From an uncultured Comamonadaceae bacterium (GTDB taxonomy: Bacteria > Pseudomonadota > Gammaproteobacteria > Burkholderiales > Burkholderiaceae_C): a stretch of 5,073 nucleotides of DNA. Below are positions 1 to 5,073 of this stretch, piece after piece. The stretch covers positions 1-5,073 of the forward strand of contig CALMOI010000521.1 in assembly GCA_937871735.1 (NCBI GenBank). Direction: 5' to 3'. A program made the position numbers and the translations under genes. The notes under the pieces are model-generated. The model saw only the letters and a program-made list of their open reading frames with translations. It was not told where the DNA came from and did not search any database. Position 1 is the first letter of the stretch. Each line of letters begins with the position of its first letter.

Positions 1-1
1 A

Positions 2-1063
2 GATTTCCGCCACCACATGACCCGCGTGCGCGAGTACAGCGAGTCCATCGCCCTGGATCGCGGCGAGGCCGTGGAGCGCCAGCAGCTTGACCTGCACTTG
101 GGCCGCGTGCTGGGCAACTACTTTTCGCTGCTGAAGGCGCAGAAAAACCTGACGTGGTTCACCTCGGGCTTTGGGCAGGCGGCGGTGGTGTTTCCGTTCA
201 TCGTGGCGGCACCGCGCTTTTTCAGCGGTGCGATCCAGCTCGGCGAACTGATGCAAATCGCCACCGCTTTTGGCCGGGTGCAAGACTCGCTGGCCTGGCT
301 GGTGGACAACTACGACAGTCTGGCCAGTTGGCGCGCCACCACTGATCGGCTCACCAGCTTTGAAGCCGCACTGGCCCGTGAAGCGTCCGCGCCCGCAGCC
401 ATCCTCCCACCCAGCGATGCGGCTCAACCCTTGAACGCCAGCGACTTGACGTTGACCTTGCCGGGCGGCGCGGTACTGCTGGCCGGGGCCGCGTTGCACG
501 CCGAGCCGGGTGCGCGGGTGCTGCTGCAAGGGCCATCGGGCAGCGGGAAATCGACCTTGTTCCGCGCTCTGGCGGGGATTTGGCCGGGCGCGCAGGGGCG
601 CATCGAGCTGCCCGCGCAAAGCATGTTCATTCCGCAGCGACCTTACTTTCCCAACGGGCCGCTGCGCGACGCGCTGGCCTACCCCGAAGCGCCCACGCGC
701 TACAGCGACGCCGAACTGCGGCAAGCCCTGAACGATGCGTTGCTGCCCAATCTGGCCGAGCGCTTGGACGAGCCCCAAGCCTGGAGCCAGCAACTGAGCG
801 GCGGCGAACAGCAGCGGCTGGCCATCGCCCGCGTGCTGCTCAAAGCCCCGCAATGGGTGCTGGCCGACGAGGCCACCAGCGCGCTAGACCCAGCGGCGGA
901 ACAGGTGCTGTACCAACGCCTGATCGAACGAGTGCAGCAGCGCGGCGGCGGTTTGGTGTCCATCGCCCACCGGCCCACGCTGGCGGCGCTGCACAACCAA
1001 AGCTGGACGTTGGTGCCCGCCGCCGAGGGCAGCGCGGCGCGTTACACCTTGCGCTCAGCCTGA
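2..1063 (+). CDS. ABC transporter, fused permease/ATP-binding protein (SbmA/BacA-YddA type), 5'-truncated
   Basis: This is the C-terminal part of an inner-membrane exporter-fold ABC transporter in which membrane and ATPase domains share one chain. The frame is open from base 2 through the ATG at 17 (first residues DFRHH-M), so that ATG is internal and the true start lies left of the window. Counting from that Met, residues 1-115 are the end of an ABC_membrane_2-type domain: the R-x-R-E-Y-S-E-S-I-A-L-D-R-G-E stretch is the family's conserved cytoplasmic element, and a hydrophobic segment lies at about 55-80. The nucleotide-binding domain follows, with Walker A GPSGSGKST (172-180), signature LSGGEQQR (260-267), Walker B ending in D284-E285, and switch His318. 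All catalytic residues are present, so it should hydrolyse ATP. Relatives include YddA and the peptide/cobalamin transporters SbmA, BacA and Rv1819c; the substrate cannot be read here. The last 22 bases overlap queC tail to tail. Confidence 0.93.
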   Translation, partial: DFRHHMTRVREYSESIALDRGEAVERQQLDLHLGRVLGNYFSLLKAQKNLTWFTSGFGQAAVVFPFIVAAPRFFSGAIQLGELMQIATAFGRVQDSLAWLVDNYDSLASWRATTDRLTSFEAALAREASAPAAILPPSDAAQPLNASDLTLTLPGGAVLLAGAALHAEPGARVLLQGPSGSGKSTLFRALAGIWPGAQGRIELPAQSMFIPQRPYFPNGPLRDALAYPEAPTRYSDAELRQALNDALLPNLAERLDEPQAWSQQLSGGEQQRLAIARVLLKAPQWVLADEATSALDPAAEQVLYQRLIERVQQRGGGLVSIAHRPTLAALHNQSWTLVPAAEGSAARYTLRSA

Positions 1064-1794
1064 GGCAGTGCGGCGCGCTGCGCCAGCCAGCGCACATAAC
1101 CACGCGCGCGCAGCTCGCAAGCCGGGCAAGTGCCGCAGCCCCAGCCCCAATCATGGCGATGGGTGCGGTCGCCCAAGTAGCAGGTGTGGGTGTGTTCGAC
1201 GATCAAGTCCACCAGCGCATCGCCGCCATCGGTCACGCCAGATTGCGCGCCCAAGTCGTGCGCCATTTGCCAGGTCGCGGCTTTGTCGATCCACATCAGC
1301 GGGGTGTCGATCAAAAAGCGTTTGTCCATGCCCAGCGACAGGGCCAGTTGCATGGCTTTCATGGTGTCGTCGCGGCAATCGGGGTAGCCGGAGAAGTCGG
1401 TTTCGCACACGCCGGTGACGATGACTTGCAGGTCGCGCCGATACGCCAGCGCGGCGGCCAGCGTCAAAAACAGCAGGTTGCGGCCCGGCACAAAGGTGTT
1501 GGGCAAGCCTGAGCTTTCCATCTTGAAGGCCACGTCGCGGGTCAGCGAGGTGTCGCTGACTTGGCCCAACACGGCCAAGTCCAGCACATGGTCTTCGCCC
1601 AAACGTGCCGACCATGCCGGGAAGCGCTGGCGCAGCTCGGTCAGCACGCTCAGGCGGGCTTGAAGCTCGACGCTGTGGCGCTGGCCGTAGTCAAAGGCGA
1701 TGGTTTCGACGCGCTGGTATTTGGCGAGCGCTTGGGCCAAACAGGTGGTGGAATCTTGTCCACCAGAGAACAAAACAAGGGCAGATGTGTGCAT
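1042..1794 (-). CDS. queC: 7-cyano-7-deazaguanine (preQ0) synthase QueC
   Basis: QueC converts 7-carboxy-7-deazaguanine to preQ0 using ATP and ammonia in the cytoplasm, a step towards queuosine in tRNA and in some species towards deazaguanine in DNA. The 250-residue protein is a little longer than E. coli QueC (about 231). The N-terminal ATP-pyrophosphatase loop SGGQDS is at residues 10-15, FDYGQRH at 34-40, and FVPGRN at 101-106. A zinc site is formed by Cys205, Cys220, Cys223 and Cys226 in the C-terminal CGTCPACELRARG region. All key residues are present. The ATG at 1794 is supported by the immediate SGGxDS context. Only a weak Shine-Dalgarno-like GGCAG precedes it. The stop of the upstream oxidoreductase gene is 9 bases away, which suggests co-transcription and translational coupling. 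No other queuosine gene (queD, queE, queF) is visible here. Confidence 0.97.
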   Translation of the reverse strand: MHTSALVLFSGGQDSTTCLAQALAKYQRVETIAFDYGQRHSVELQARLSVLTELRQRFPAWSARLGEDHVLDLAVLGQVSDTSLTRDVAFKMESSGLPNTFVPGRNLLFLTLAAALAYRRDLQVIVTGVCETDFSGYPDCRDDTMKAMQLALSLGMDKRFLIDTPLMWIDKAATWQMAHDLGAQSGVTDGGDALVDLIVEHTHTCYLGDRTHRHDWGWGCGTCPACELRARGYVRWLAQRAALPQAERKV

Positions 1795-1799
1795 CTGCC
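1780..1799 (-). promoter_or_regulatory. Perfect 8-bp hairpin covering the queC start codon
   Basis: The arms GGCAGATG (1780-1787) and CATCTGCC (1792-1799) are perfect inverted repeats around a 4-base loop. In the queC mRNA the structure is GGCAGAUG-CACA-CAUCUGCC, so the initiation AUG forms the last three bases of the 5' arm and the only SD-like bases (GGCAG) are paired as well. The upstream gene's UAA lies 9 bases before the AUG, so ribosomes ending there could melt the stem. This would make queC translation dependent on the upstream gene. The inverted repeat is seen directly; the regulatory role is inference. Confidence 0.5.
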
Positions 1800-1803
1800 A
1801 ATG

Positions 1804-3084
1804 TTAAATGGCAATGACCTCGGCCTCGCTGGTGGCGGCGGGTGCCACCTCGCCGCCACCGCCCAACAGGCAGCGCAGCAGGTCATGCACCGGGCGAATC
1901 TCGTTGCCAAACGGCAGCGTGCCCGCACCCCGGAAGAACAGCCCGCGCTGCGTGTCGCCATCAAAGGCGTGGCCGAGCTGCTGGTCGATGCAGAACTGGC
2001 CCACCGTGGCTTCGCCGTCGCGCAGGCCGCAGTGGGCCAAGCAGTCAAATTCCATTTTGCAGCGCTTGGGGTGCGCCACGGCTTGCAGTTTGGGTTCGAT
2101 GCGGATGTACTTTTCCAGCCAAGGATTGCGCACGCCACGCGCAGGCAAACCGGCCACGCTGATGAACTCCACCAAGTCTTCCGGGCGGGCGTTGGCCAGC
2201 ACCTGTTTGAAGGCCAAGTCAGCGTTAGATTCTTGCGTCACGGCAAACGCGGTGCCCATTTGCACAGCAGCTGCGCCCATGCTTTGCATGCGTTTGATGT
2301 CGTCGTGGCAACTGATGCCACCGGCCACGATCAGCGGAATGTCGGCTTCGATGCCCGCTGTTTTGAAGAAGGCCATCACCGCTGGCAACACCACGTCAAA
2401 GTCAAAACGCGGATCTTTCAGGTCGGCGACTTTGGCCGCGCCCAAGTGTCCACCGGCCAAGCGCGGGTGCTCAATGACCACGGCATTGGGCAAACGGCCT
2501 TTCTTTTCCCACTTGCGCACCATGAGCTGCACGCCGCGTGCGTCCGACAAGATCGGGATCAGCGCGGTTTTGGGGTGGTTGCGCGCCAAGTCGGGCAGGT
2601 CGAGCGGCAAGCCTGCGCCAACCACCAAGGCATCGACACCACAGTCCAGCGCGTGGCGCACAGAGGCTTCGTAGGAGCTGAGCGCCTTCATGATGTTGAC
2701 GGCGATCAGCCCCCGGCCTTGCGAGATTTCACGGGCGCGGGCCACTTCGCGGCCTAAGGCATCGAGGTTGGCTGCGTTGATCAGCGCCTTGGCTTCCGGG
2801 GCGTGGCCGAGTTTGCCGGTGCGCTCCATCAAATCAGGGTGCAGGCGACGCAAGTCCACCGACGAGATCGTGCCCACGCCGCCAAAGCTGGCGACGGTGC
2901 CAGCCAAGCCGCCCGCCGACACGCCCACCCCCATGCCGCCCTGCACCACCGGGATCAGCGATGTGCCGCCAAGCTGCAAGGGCTTGAGGCCCGAGTCCAA
3001 CGACAACTGCGCCAACTGCGCCGCCATAGCCGCCGTACCTGCGCCAGCAGGCAGAGTCGATTGAGGGGTAAGGGTGATGTCCAT
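1804..3084 (-). CDS. Nitronate monooxygenase-like FMN-dependent oxidoreductase (2-nitropropane dioxygenase family)
   Basis: This is a cytoplasmic TIM-barrel flavoprotein of the NMO/2-nitropropane dioxygenase superfamily, whose members oxidise nitronates or act as NAD(P)H:acceptor or enoyl reductases. The in vivo substrate is unknown. The start is taken at ATG 3084 because GGAG (3089-3092) sits 4 bases upstream; a TTG ten codons earlier lacks an SD. Numbered from there (426 residues): QGGMGVGVS at 48-56 is the N-terminal flavin-site motif; EHPRLAGGHLG at 205-215 matches the family's AGGH region, with His213 in the usual catalytic position; VAGGIS at 253-258 and VQMGTAF at 274-280 are the FMN-phosphate-binding loops. 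Unlike minimal NMOs of about 320-380 residues, it has a C-terminal extension (about 335-426) with Cys342, Cys348, Cys352 and Cys365, followed by GLFFRGAGTLPFG. A PfaD-like or enoyl-reductase-like role is possible. It is probably the first gene of a two-gene unit with queC. Confidence 0.88.
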   Translation of the reverse strand: MDITLTPQSTLPAGAGTAAMAAQLAQLSLDSGLKPLQLGGTSLIPVVQGGMGVGVSAGGLAGTVASFGGVGTISSVDLRRLHPDLMERTGKLGHAPEAKALINAANLDALGREVARAREISQGRGLIAVNIMKALSSYEASVRHALDCGVDALVVGAGLPLDLPDLARNHPKTALIPILSDARGVQLMVRKWEKKGRLPNAVVIEHPRLAGGHLGAAKVADLKDPRFDFDVVLPAVMAFFKTAGIEADIPLIVAGGISCHDDIKRMQSMGAAAVQMGTAFAVTQESNADLAFKQVLANARPEDLVEFISVAGLPARGVRNPWLEKYIRIEPKLQAVAHPKRCKMEFDCLAHCGLRDGEATVGQFCIDQQLGHAFDGDTQRGLFFRGAGTLPFGNEIRPVHDLLRCLLGGGGEVAPAATSEAEVIAI

Positions 3085-3114
3085 GATGCTCCACACAGGA
3101 AAAACGGGGCTCAA

Positions 3115-3120
3115 ATTATC
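3115..3120 (-). promoter_or_regulatory. Candidate -10 box for the oxidoreductase-queC unit
   Basis: On the minus strand the hexamer GATAAT differs from TATAAT at one base and would start transcription roughly 25 bases before the ATG at 3084. The matching -35 position reads TTAGCC with a 17-base spacer, which is only 3 of 6. The proposal therefore rests on the -10 and its position alone. Confidence 0.3.
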
Positions 3121-3302
3121 GGAGCGCCATCCGCCAAGGCTAACAGGGGATAGCGTCGCAAGTCTTGCCTCAAGTCAAGGAATTGATGGCTGCCACATCT
3201 GCCCCAGCGTCACAAATTCGCCATATCGACAACCAATACTTCCCGGCCAGCAACGCGGACGACCGCGCTGCACGACCTTTCCTTCTACTCCTTTTCTTTT
3301 TC

Positions 3303-3307
3303 AGGAG
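3303..3307 (+). promoter_or_regulatory. Ribosome binding site AGGAG of the lipoprotein phosphoesterase gene
   Basis: AGGAG lies 8 bases before the ATG at 3316 and directly follows a 27-base pyrimidine-rich tract (3276-3302). It fixes the start of the lipoprotein gene at the codon that gives a proper signal peptide. Pyrimidine tracts next to an SD can act as unstructured ribosome/S1 landing sites; that role here is inferred. Confidence 0.75.
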
Positions 3308-3315
3308 CTGTTCTG

Positions 3316-4512
3316 ATGCGACATTTGACCCTTCTTCCTTTGGTGTTGACGCTGGCCTCCGTGTTGAGCGCCTGCGGTGGCGGCAACGACAACAACCCGG
3401 CGGCAACCCCGTCCAGCGTCGCCGTGATTGGCGACATGCCCTACGGCACCACCGCCACCGACGCCAGCCAGTTCGTCGCTAACCCGGCCTTCATCAGCGC
3501 GATCAATGCCGATGCTGACGCTTCGCTGGTGTTGCATGTGGGCGACATTCACTCCGGCAAGCAGTACTGCACCCAGGCTTACAACCAATCCGTGGCCAGC
3601 CAATGGACGGCCTTCAAGAACCCGGTGGTCTACACCCCCGGCGACAACGAATGGACCGACTGCCACAAGATCAAAGAAGGCGGCGGCACCTACAACGCCA
3701 CCACCGGCGCGATTGACTACAAGCTGGACAGCAGCGGCAACCTCGTCGATTACGCAGGTGGCGACCCGGTGGCCAATTTGGATCTGGTGCGCGCCATCTT
3801 CTTTGCCAAACCGGGCAAAGCCTTTGGCGGCGATATGAGCGTCCACAGCCAAGCGCAAGAATTCGACAGCGCCCACCCCACCGACAGCAACTACGTCGAA
3901 AACGTCTGGTTTGAAAAATCTGGCGCACTGTTCGTGACCGTGAACGTGCCCGGCGGCTCCAACAACGACACCGACCCTTGGTACGGCGCGCCCAGCATGA
4001 GCCCCGCCGAACAGCAAGAAGTCGCCAACCGCAGCGCCGCCAACCTGCGCTGGCTCGACACCGCCTTTGCCCGCGCCAAGGCCAACGGCGACATCGCCGT
4101 GGTGATTCAGCTGCAAGCCGACATGTGGGACTTGGACGGCAGCGCCGCCAGCCACATCAGCCAATACAAACAGTTCATCGACAAGATCGCCAGCTTGAGC
4201 ACCAGCTTTGGCAAGCCGGTGCTGCTGCTCAACGGTGACTCGCACGTCTACCGCTCAGACAACCCGCTGGTCTCGGGCGCAAGTTGCGTGATCGAACCCA
4301 GCTCAGGTGCCGCCGCCACCGCCTGCACCGACGACGCCTACGCCAACCAGCCCCACGGCTACAACGTGCCCAACTTCCACCGCATCGTGGTTCACGGCAG
4401 CACCGCCCCGATGGAATGGCTGAAGCTGAGCATCGACCCCAGCGCCAACGCCGCCGCCACAACCACCACCTTCGGCCCCTTCAGCTGGAAACGTGTGCAA
4501 CCGGCGCTGTAA
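3316..4512 (+). CDS. Exported lipoprotein with a divergent calcineurin-like metallophosphoesterase domain
   Basis: This 398-residue protein has a lipoprotein signal: hydrophobic residues 4-16 and lipobox LSAC (17-20), with Cys20 as the lipidated residue. Gly rather than Asp at +2 favours the outer membrane. A flexible GGGNDNNPAATPSS linker follows. The domain has calcineurin-like phosphoesterase motifs in the right order: VIGDMPYG (Asp40), HVGDIHSG (Asp77, His79), YTPGDNEWTDCH (Asn111, Glu112) and LLLNGDSHVYR (His310). The classical motifs DxH, GNHE and GHxH are altered to DxP, GDNE and GDSH. VVIQLQADMWD (262-272) stands where a metal His is usual. Cys85/Cys116 and Cys324/Cys337 could form disulfides in the periplasm. 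The likely role is hydrolysis of a phosphate ester outside the cytoplasm; the substrate is unknown. Its gene is divergent from the oxidoreductase and appears to be transcribed alone. Confidence 0.85.
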   Translation: MRHLTLLPLVLTLASVLSACGGGNDNNPAATPSSVAVIGDMPYGTTATDASQFVANPAFISAINADADASLVLHVGDIHSGKQYCTQAYNQSVASQWTAFKNPVVYTPGDNEWTDCHKIKEGGGTYNATTGAIDYKLDSSGNLVDYAGGDPVANLDLVRAIFFAKPGKAFGGDMSVHSQAQEFDSAHPTDSNYVENVWFEKSGALFVTVNVPGGSNNDTDPWYGAPSMSPAEQQEVANRSAANLRWLDTAFARAKANGDIAVVIQLQADMWDLDGSAASHISQYKQFIDKIASLSTSFGKPVLLLNGDSHVYRSDNPLVSGASCVIEPSSGAAATACTDDAYANQPHGYNVPNFHRIVVHGSTAPMEWLKLSIDPSANAAATTTTFGPFSWKRVQPAL

Positions 4513-4518
4513 AACCAC

Positions 4519-4716
4519 TCAGTACGGAGCCGATGCCTGGGTCTGCGGCGCTTGCGCCGGAGACACCGCAGGCTTGTCCATGCTGATGCGGTTGTAGCGC
4601 ACGGCCTCGCCCGTCACCGGGTTGTAGTACGCCTCGATGTCAATGCCGTGCTCCGCACACTTTGGCGACTTTCGCGTCGTGCATACACGCCACTCGTGCC
4701 CGTCATTCCAGTCCAA
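4519..4716 (-). CDS. Small hypothetical protein, possibly 5'-truncated
   Basis: I do not recognise this 65-residue protein. Its first 47 residues look like real coding: DGHEWRVC, then CAEHGIDIEAYYNPVTGE and VRYNRISMD, rich in aromatic and acidic residues. The tail (48-65) is Pro/Ala/Gln-rich and low in complexity. There are two cysteines (12 and 20), no signal peptide and no membrane segment. The only start in frame is TTG at 4716, with GAGTAGG ending 8 bases upstream as a possible SD. A TAG at 4726-4728 closes the frame just before. Either the start really is TTG, or the original N-terminus was lost when the decayed region to the right formed. The stop lies 6 bases from the end of the convergent lipoprotein gene. 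Confidence 0.45.
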   Translation of the reverse strand: MDWNDGHEWRVCTTRKSPKCAEHGIDIEAYYNPVTGEAVRYNRISMDKPAVSPAQAPQTQASAPY

Positions 4717-4806
4717 CCCATGGGCCTACTCATTGACTTGAGTACCACTTGCTACTGTTCCGGCGTCCCGCTCTCAACTCTGTCCAGATGCAGATGCCTG
4801 AGCGCA
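4717..4806. other. Non-coding or decayed stretch between the small ORF and the regulator remnant
   Basis: No start, promoter or RNA gene is convincing in these 90 bases. On the minus strand one frame stays open from 4850 down to the TAG at 4752-4754, running one base off from the regulator remnant. It reads NGVASFKCRQALLFDAL and then HLHLDRVESG in one segment of about 32 codons. This could be a frameshifted continuation of the remnant or the tail of another lost gene; I cannot assign it. Confidence 0.3.
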
Positions 4807-5073
4807 TCAAAGAGCAATGCCTGCCGACACTTGAAGCTGGCCACTCCATTCGCTTGTGGCCAAGTACACCCGCGCGCTACGGTCATAGACCAGGTTGTTG
4901 GGAGCTAACTCCAAGTACTTGGCAATGTCTAGAGATGCCCGAGGAACGGAAATCCCGACGAATGCAACGAGGTCAGCTCAATTTCGTCGGCCATCCCACC
5001 TGAACCGGAAGTCGATGAATTCCAGCCTGCGTTCGGGTTCCCAACGAGAGGAGGTTTTTTGCGGTTCAGACAC
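4807..5073 (-). pseudogene. Broken N-terminus of a CapW/BrxR-like winged-helix (WYL family) transcriptional regulator
   Basis: The minus-strand frame from the right edge begins GTG-TCT (5073), a possible start, and reads VSEPQKTSSRW, then ERRLEFIDFRFRWDGRRN, a TGA stop, then ADLVAFVGISVPRASLDIA, KYLELAPNNLVYDRSARVYL and ATSE. This order matches the N-terminal winged helix-turn-helix of CapW/BrxR-type repressors, remembered as RW..E.RLEFI.FRL.W.G..NR.DL...F..S..QAS.DL..Y...AP.N..YD.S...Y. The TGA (4978-4980, codon 32) falls where the family has Arg, consistent with CGA to TGA. Homology stops around 4849 and the frame closes at 4807, so the WYL and C-terminal domains (about 200 residues in intact homologues) are absent. 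The GC content of about 55% is below that of the genes to the left. In intact loci this regulator represses a neighbouring phage-defence operon. The family assignment is from memory of the motif; the broken frame is read directly. Confidence 0.72.

Larger units (their letters stand above)
3085..3315. promoter_or_regulatory. Divergent intergenic region between the oxidoreductase and the lipoprotein gene
   Basis: This 231-base stretch separates two genes read outward from it, so it must hold both promoters. On the minus strand GATAAT (3115-3120) is a 5-of-6 match to a sigma-70 -10 box, about 30 bases before the oxidoreductase ATG, but no convincing -35 accompanies it. On the plus strand AATACT (3235-3240) is a weak -10 candidate. 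The hexamer CAAGTC occurs twice, 12 bases apart (3159-3164 and 3171-3176). A pyrimidine tract fills 3276-3302, with one purine in 27 bases, just before the SD of the lipoprotein gene. No RNA gene or credible ORF is seen. Confidence 0.55.

Noticed and set aside
580..1512. Long plus-strand open frame (310 codons) across the end of the ABC gene and opposite queC
   Set aside because: It is extremely Ala/Arg/Gly-rich with no motif, and it lies out of frame on the ABC gene and antisense to queC, which has full catalytic motifs. It is a product of high GC at third codon positions.
1561..2757. Plus-strand open frame of 398 codons opposite queC and the oxidoreductase
   Set aside because: It is His/Gln/Ala-rich shadow sequence with no recognisable domain, antisense to two well-supported genes.
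3085..3114. Upstream TTG start that would lengthen the oxidoreductase by 10 residues
   Set aside because: The extra residues resemble no family N-terminus, no SD precedes the TTG, and GGAG stands directly before the ATG at 3084.
3085..3315. PreQ1 riboswitch upstream of the queC-containing unit
   Set aside because: The leader before the oxidoreductase ATG appears only about 25-30 bases long from the -10 candidate, and no preQ1 aptamer-like C-rich hairpin with an A-rich tail was found.
3301..4245. Minus-strand open frame of 314 codons opposite the lipoprotein phosphoesterase
   Set aside because: Its Val/Gly/Ala-rich low-complexity translation mirrors the codon bias of the sense gene, which has a signal peptide, an SD and family motifs.
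4542..4563. Small hairpin CGGCG-CTTG-CGCCG just past the lipoprotein gene as a terminator
   Set aside because: The stem is only 5 bp before a G-G mismatch, no T-run follows on either strand, and it lies in the Pro/Ala/Gln-coding tail of the small minus-strand ORF.
5045..5073. Strong SD-like GAGAGGAGG on the plus strand followed by a T-run and TTG, possibly a new gene start or a terminator
   Set aside because: The bases are the complement of the AAA-ACC-TCC-TCT-CGT codons of the regulator remnant. No GC-rich hairpin precedes the T-run, and only a few codons remain before the window ends.
1..5073. CRISPR array, tRNA or rRNA gene, intact transposase or insertion-sequence ends
   Set aside because: No regularly spaced repeats, cloverleaf, rRNA core sequence, transposase motifs or terminal inverted repeats were found on reading both strands.

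Overview
The window reads as a piece of chromosome from a GC-rich beta-proteobacterium, most likely of the Burkholderiales/Comamonadaceae type. This is inferred from codon use and from the look of the QueC, ABC-transporter and nitronate-monooxygenase-like proteins, not from a database match. Coding is dense. Neighbouring convergent genes overlap by 22 bases or sit 6 bases apart, which leaves no room for conventional terminators.

Layout from left to right: (1) the 3' two-thirds or so of an ABC transporter with fused membrane and ATPase domains (+), cut by the window edge. (2) queC (-), the preQ0 synthase of the queuosine / 7-deazaguanine pathway, whose tail overlaps the tail of the ABC gene. 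(3) An FMN-dependent nitronate-monooxygenase-like TIM-barrel enzyme (-), which lies 9 bases upstream of queC and is probably co-transcribed with it. An 8-bp perfect hairpin covers the queC start codon at this junction. (4) A 231-base divergent intergenic region that carries the promoters for (3) and (5). (5) An exported lipoprotein with a divergent calcineurin-like metallophosphoesterase fold (+). (6) A small uncharacterised ORF (-), convergent with (5). (7) A lower-GC end (about 55% by hand count over 4721-5073; a 60-base sample of gene 5 is about 68%). It holds the broken N-terminal part of a winged-helix regulator that looks like the CapW/BrxR (WYL) family known from phage-defence loci.

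Genes 1 to 5 look like ordinary core or near-core functions. No intact novel multi-gene system is visible. The most interesting part is the right edge: a decayed regulator of a family usually found beside CBASS, BREX and similar defence modules, with an in-frame TGA at codon 32 and no WYL domain. It suggests that a defence island or its scar begins at or just beyond position 5073. Secondary points of interest are a four-cysteine cluster behind the TIM barrel of gene 3, the hairpin at the queC start, and the altered metal-site motifs of gene 5.
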